Below the pieces are notes generated by a model, which worked only from the letters and a program-made list of their open reading frames with translations, was not told the DNA's origin and made no database searches. A program made the translations under genes and the position numbers. A DNA stretch of 64,000 nucleotides from Acanthaster planci (lineage: Eukaryota > Echinodermata > Asteroidea > Valvatida > Acanthasteridae): positions 980,484 through 1,044,483 of the forward strand of contig NW_019091438.1 of NCBI RefSeq assembly GCF_001949145.1, read 5' to 3'. Positions within the stretch are counted from its first letter, which is position 1, and every line of letters starts with the position of its first letter. Positions 62,040 through 64,000 of the stretch are shown here, piece after piece.

Positions 62040-62913
62040 AGCGAACCGTTATTTACATGGTGGGGGGGGGGGTCGCCAATGACAATGCTTTGGCTCGGGT
62101 AAAGTGTCGGCTATGATTTTTTTTAAAATGGCCTTGGAACATTCGCAGCAGTGTGGTAATCTTCAAAGTATCACTGATCATGTGTCTTTTTGCGATATAT
62201 TTCAAATCAATGGTTATTTTGATCAATTTTGGATGAACAAATAAAGTGCAGTGAGACTATTTTCAAGCAATGAGGAAGAAAAAACGAATTAACAAACCAC
62301 CGCCTTTGTAATGCATTGAGCGGGCACGCGCGCCTGGCACAAATTTACCTTCAATGCTCTGCCCGTCTTTAGCCGTGTTTCCTTCACTATACTGAGAGTA
62401 CAGTTCACTAATTCAGGCCTCATTGAAAACAGTGTAAAATCAACATTGTTCAGAGCTCAATAACATGCAAGCCAACATCCCAGGGGTGTCTCACGCAAAA
62501 ATTTACTTATTATTCGGTCACTGACCTTTCAATTTCTTTTCGATTTTCAGGGGGTTAACTTAGAACATTTTTAATCATTCACCCCAAAACAAAACCAACC
62601 TCCAAAAGTCGAATTTCCGAAGTCAGCACGCAGCCATTTTTTAAATGGCAACCCTCTATTTTCTTGGGCATTTGGGAACATTTTGCAACCGTATTTTTTT
62701 CCCTTCTGCCCTCAGATGGAAGTCCAAGGGACCAGGAACTTGATCCTGGCAACGATTTACACAATCTCACCATTTTGAGGGCCAAACAAACCCCTTTTTC
62801 AAAAGATACTGTGGGAGGGGGGACTTTTAATGCTAATGAGCTTGGCGGAAATTATTGCTTGAATCAGTGGACTGCACCCTAAAATCTGTACAAGGCCATC
62901 AGCCCTTCCCAAG

Positions 62914-62938
62914 CCCAGCGCCCTATTCCGGCGCTGGG
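62914..62938. repeat. GC-rich hairpin with 9-bp perfect arms
   Basis: CCCAGCGCC, loop CTATTCC, GGCGCTGGG. Strong stem in otherwise AT-rich DNA. Confidence 0.9.
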
Positions 62939-64000
62939 TACCGGGTGACAAGCGAAAACTTCCACTGGTAACTTGGTGATGTGTACTGCCTCCATGGATG
63001 TCCATCACAATTCTCGACAAGCCACGAAGCCTGAAAGTCTATCACGAAGTCCTCCAGTACAACACAAGCTTTCCAAATGACTGTGAAAACAAGTTTTCCC
63101 TTGGCACTCTTCACCTTAATGTACGCCCACACTAGCATAAATCTGAGTGGTGTGGAGGAAGATGGATTGCAACAGATGACAGAAAATGCAGACACCACAT
63201 AGGCCAAGGGGAACACAATTACGCACACCATACTCTGCACACACACGGTGTGGCTAGTTTCGCTTGCGTGCACGCCCACGTGACACGGTCAACAGCCAGC
63301 CAACATGCCAAACGACTGGTACTTGTGTCCAGTCAAAGGCAGATGGGGCAGGGAATAACTAAAGGGCAATTTTTGAGAGACGTTTTCATTGCCTTTAACT
63401 CTTTCATTCCGAATGCGTATAAACTGCGCCAAAATTCAGCATCAACTCTCATAAAGGCAAAACAGTTACAAATAGAATTTTCCAATTTTGGGGTAACCCC
63501 CCCCCAGATCCTGGATTCACTCGTGTCTGCCTGTCATAGCATTGCAATTGAGAAATCAGATGACAGGCATCAAATAATCCTCCCTTTGCTATTGAAGCCA
63601 CTTGCATTTATTGAAGATTTATACAGAAATAAACCTGGTACATACTGTAACACATGGCTCTATCTAGTGTTGCATTCAATCATTAATCGTTCTAAGTGCT
63701 GGCTGGCGCATCAGAAGTTCCGTATCTGGGGATTATTCTCTGACATACTTTTTTTCATTTAGTGTCCAACACTAAATTTTATTACAAGTTTAGTACCCTT
63801 GCAAAAAGGGGCATCGATTTTTTTACAAACATGATCACCACATGAAACCGGCTGATTCCATTCTTTGAAAAATAAAATACTAAATTATATGGAGGTAAAT
63901 GCCCCCCCTTAAATATCACTTCTACATTTGTACATGCAGAGGATCAGTTACGACATTCTGCCAACAATATTTCATTCTTCATAGTTTGTTGGGGAAACAT

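Larger units (their letters stand above)
61311..64000. other. Upstream region of SH2B, no gene recognised
   Basis: No exon set could be assembled. It contains a perfect 22-bp palindrome (62018-62039), a GC-rich hairpin (62914-62938) and poly-G/C runs. A 170-codon open frame (63250-63762) shows no recognisable domain. Confidence 0.55.

Noticed and set aside
63250-63762. 170-codon plus-strand open frame near the right edge
   Set aside because: Composition matches AT-rich intergenic DNA, no domain recognised, no splice context. Possible but unsupported.
1-64000. CRISPR arrays, bacterial operons, intact tRNA or rRNA genes, autonomous transposase or reverse-transcriptase genes
   Set aside because: None seen. 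Repeats here are palindromic words, minisatellites and MITE-like elements, and the only tRNA-like sequence has a broken acceptor stem.

Overview
This window looks like a draft scaffold from a marine invertebrate deuterostome, most likely an echinoderm and possibly a sea star. The supporting signs are spliced genes with GT-AG introns, an AT-rich background, many self-complementary TACATGTA and ACCGGT words, abundant small inverted-repeat (MITE-like) elements, one run of unknown bases (8327-8641) and one isolated N (19485). The phylum is an inference. Nothing suggests a prokaryote: I see no operons, ribosome binding sites or CRISPR array.

Three protein genes can be rebuilt exon by exon with reading phase conserved across every junction. 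(1) Plus strand, 1-5019: the 3' part of a CENP-Q-like inner kinetochore gene, nine exons and 325 visible residues, with the 5' end outside the window. (2) Minus strand, 19279-14385: a three-exon gene for a 514-residue type I membrane protein that I do not recognise. It has a signal peptide, a Ser/Thr/Pro-rich ectodomain with a furin-type site, one membrane span, and a tail carrying YxxL, dileucine and acidic sorting signals. (3) Minus strand, 61020-29425: a complete seven-exon SH2B/Lnk-family adaptor of 646 residues (Phe-zipper dimerisation domain, PH domain, proline-rich linker, SH2 domain, conserved C-terminal tyrosine) spread over about 31.6 kb by large introns.

Layout: 1-5.4 kb CENP-Q; 5.4-14.4 kb intergenic between convergent genes, with two weak orphan terminal-exon candidates and a gap-spanning minisatellite; 14.4-19.3 kb the membrane protein; 19.3-29.4 kb intergenic, with an inverted-repeat pair, a possible divergent first exon, a relaxin-A-chain-like fragment, a degenerate tRNA and a MITE; 29.4-61.0 kb SH2B; 61.0-64.0 kb upstream sequence without a recognisable gene. 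The three genes have unrelated jobs (kinetochore assembly, probable secretory-pathway trafficking, receptor tyrosine kinase/JAK signalling), and nothing here suggests they form one system.

I did not find a convincing new multi-gene system. The most interesting items are the unrecognised sorting-signal membrane protein, a three-copy MITE family sharing its terminal inverted repeats, a foldback hairpin in a CENP-Q intron, and the dispersed palindromic word lattice in the SH2B introns.
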